From positions 1 to 7,368 of the forward strand of contig JAGCIZ010000238.1 of NCBI GenBank assembly GCA_017648235.1: 7,368 bases of DNA, given 5' to 3'. Of this stretch, positions 6,905 through 7,368 are shown one piece after another. The notes under the pieces were generated by a model. The model was not told where the DNA came from. It ran no database searches and worked only from the letters and a program-made list of their open reading frames with translations. Source of the stretch: Paludibacteraceae bacterium (GTDB lineage Bacteria; Bacteroidota; Bacteroidia; Bacteroidales; Paludibacteraceae). The first letter of the stretch is position 1; every line of letters starts with the position of its first letter. Both the position numbers and the translations under genes were made by a program.

Positions 6905-6945
6905 AAAAAAGAAGCAGAACCCTCACGAAGTTCCGCTTCTTTTTT
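6905..6945. terminator. Bidirectional intrinsic terminator between convergent genes
   Basis: AAAAAAGAAGCAGAAC (6905-6920) and GTTCCGCTTCTTTTTT (6930-6945) form a 16-bp inverted repeat around a 9-base loop. There is one imperfect position: a G-U pair in the minus-strand RNA and an A-C mismatch in the plus-strand RNA. Each strand ends in a run of six U residues. It lies 10 bases after the btuB stop and 14 bases after the stop of the opposing gene, so it can end both transcripts. Confidence 0.88.
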
Positions 6946-6959
6946 ATAAACAACTTCTC

Positions 6960-7368
6960 TTATTCTATTACACCACGCACGGATTGCCCAAAGTAGCGGT
7001 AGGTGCTGCGGCAATCCACGCGGCCCGTAGTGAAGTAGAGGTAGTAGGCGTAGTACGAATAGTCCGTATTGAGCGAACTCGACCAATAGCCGCCGCTCGA
7101 CCCTGCGTTGCTCAAATCACTATCGTAGCGACCGCCAGCAGCAGGAAGGAAGATAGAGTTTCCGTTGATTTTACTGGTTACTATTCTTCCTGCTACACCT
7201 GTGCCATTATAGTTACTAGTCCATGTCCAAGTACATTCAGTTCGTAGTTCATCTTGTTCGGCTTTGGTTGGCATTCGCCAAGAGCCACCCATATTTACAG
7301 TAGCAGCATCGTCTTCTTTTTCGAGAACGGTTTTGTTATCGCCAATAAAGTTACCTGAATTGTCATAC
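6960..7368 (-). CDS. FISUMP-family (Fib_succ_major) protein, 5' end outside window
   Basis: This is the 3' part of a minus-strand gene. The frame stays open from the TAA at 6960-6962 through the right edge, giving 135 visible codons. The Met at 7290-7292 is internal: upstream codons encode LEKEDDAATVN, which joins directly to MGGSWRMPTKAEQDEL, a standard family block. Later blocks are FLPAAGGRYDSDLSNAGSSG, then GYWSSS, then YYLYF, and the closing FGQSVRGVIE. These match the Fibrobacter succinogenes major paralogous domain (TIGR02145), which is common in secreted or lipoprotein surface proteins of Bacteroidota. Its fold is related to C-type-lectin/formylglycine-enzyme-like domains as far as I recall. 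The signal peptide and any other N-terminal domains are not visible. Its substrate is unknown, and it converges on the cobalamin operon instead of belonging to it. Confidence 0.85.
   Translation of the reverse strand, partial: YDNSGNFIGDNKTVLEKEDDAATVNMGGSWRMPTKAEQDELRTECTWTWTSNYNGTGVAGRIVTSKINGNSIFLPAAGGRYDSDLSNAGSSGGYWSSSLNTDYSYYAYYLYFTTGRVDCRSTYRYFGQSVRGVIE
6990..7064 (-). other. Candidate variable region (DGR-like) at the 3' end of the FISUMP gene
   Basis: Read on the minus strand, seven consecutive codons at 7013-6993 are TGC CGC AGC ACC TAC CGC, then TAC. All end in C and each is reachable from AAC by changing only its A positions. A second NNC run lies at 7055-7032 (TAC TAC GCC TAC TAC CTC, then TAC TTC). 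Constant-looking residues flank these runs, and the conserved FGQSVRGV end follows. Adenine-directed change of AAC codons near the 3' end of a lectin-like gene is the signature of diversity-generating retroelement targets. No reverse transcriptase or template repeat is in the window. C-ending codons are also frequent in the nearby btuB 3' end, so this stays a candidate only. Confidence 0.35.

Noticed and set aside
7290..7292. ATG as the start of the minus-strand FISUMP gene
   Set aside because: Upstream in-frame codons encode the conserved DDAA segment that normally precedes GGSWRMPT, so the gene continues past the window edge.

Overview
The window looks like chromosomal DNA from a member of the Bacteroidales (Bacteroidota) that has a type IX secretion system (T9SS). 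Several signs agree: a Bacteroides-type promoter (TTTG, then TAnnTTTG), A-rich translation starts with no Shine-Dalgarno sequence, a T9SS type A sorting tail, lipoproteins with acidic residues after the lipidated cysteine, and a FISUMP-family gene. True Bacteroides species lack T9SS, so a Paludibacter-, Porphyromonas- or Prevotella-like relative is more likely. The species cannot be named from this sequence.

Positions 1-456 are a regulatory leader. A promoter at 36-67 is followed by a well-conserved cobalamin riboswitch (about 92-250). A possible regulatory hairpin lies at 271-284, and a strong intrinsic terminator (403-450) ends only six bases before the first start codon. This predicts that vitamin B12 shuts the operon off by transcription attenuation.

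Positions 457-6894 hold five co-oriented genes that form one cobalamin-uptake operon: (1) a small secreted protein with a T9SS sorting tail; (2) a DUF4465-like exported protein; (3) a surface lipoprotein with Ig/PKD-like repeats and a large C-terminal domain; (4) a BtuG-like beta-propeller lipoprotein, the probable high-affinity B12 binder; (5) a BtuB-like TonB-dependent outer-membrane transporter. btuG and btuB overlap by four bases (ATGA). The last two genes are the recognised uptake machine. The first three are accessory surface or secreted proteins whose roles are not established here; sharing the riboswitch ties them to corrinoid capture.

Positions 6895-6959 hold a bidirectional terminator between convergent genes. 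From 6960 to the right edge, on the minus strand, is the 3' part of a FISUMP-family gene. Its last codons carry a run of NNC codons resembling the variable region of a diversity-generating retroelement target, though no reverse transcriptase or template repeat is in view.

The most novel-looking parts are the mini T9SS cargo and its motif link to the DUF4465 protein, the proposed attenuation switch, and the possible hypervariable tail of the FISUMP gene.
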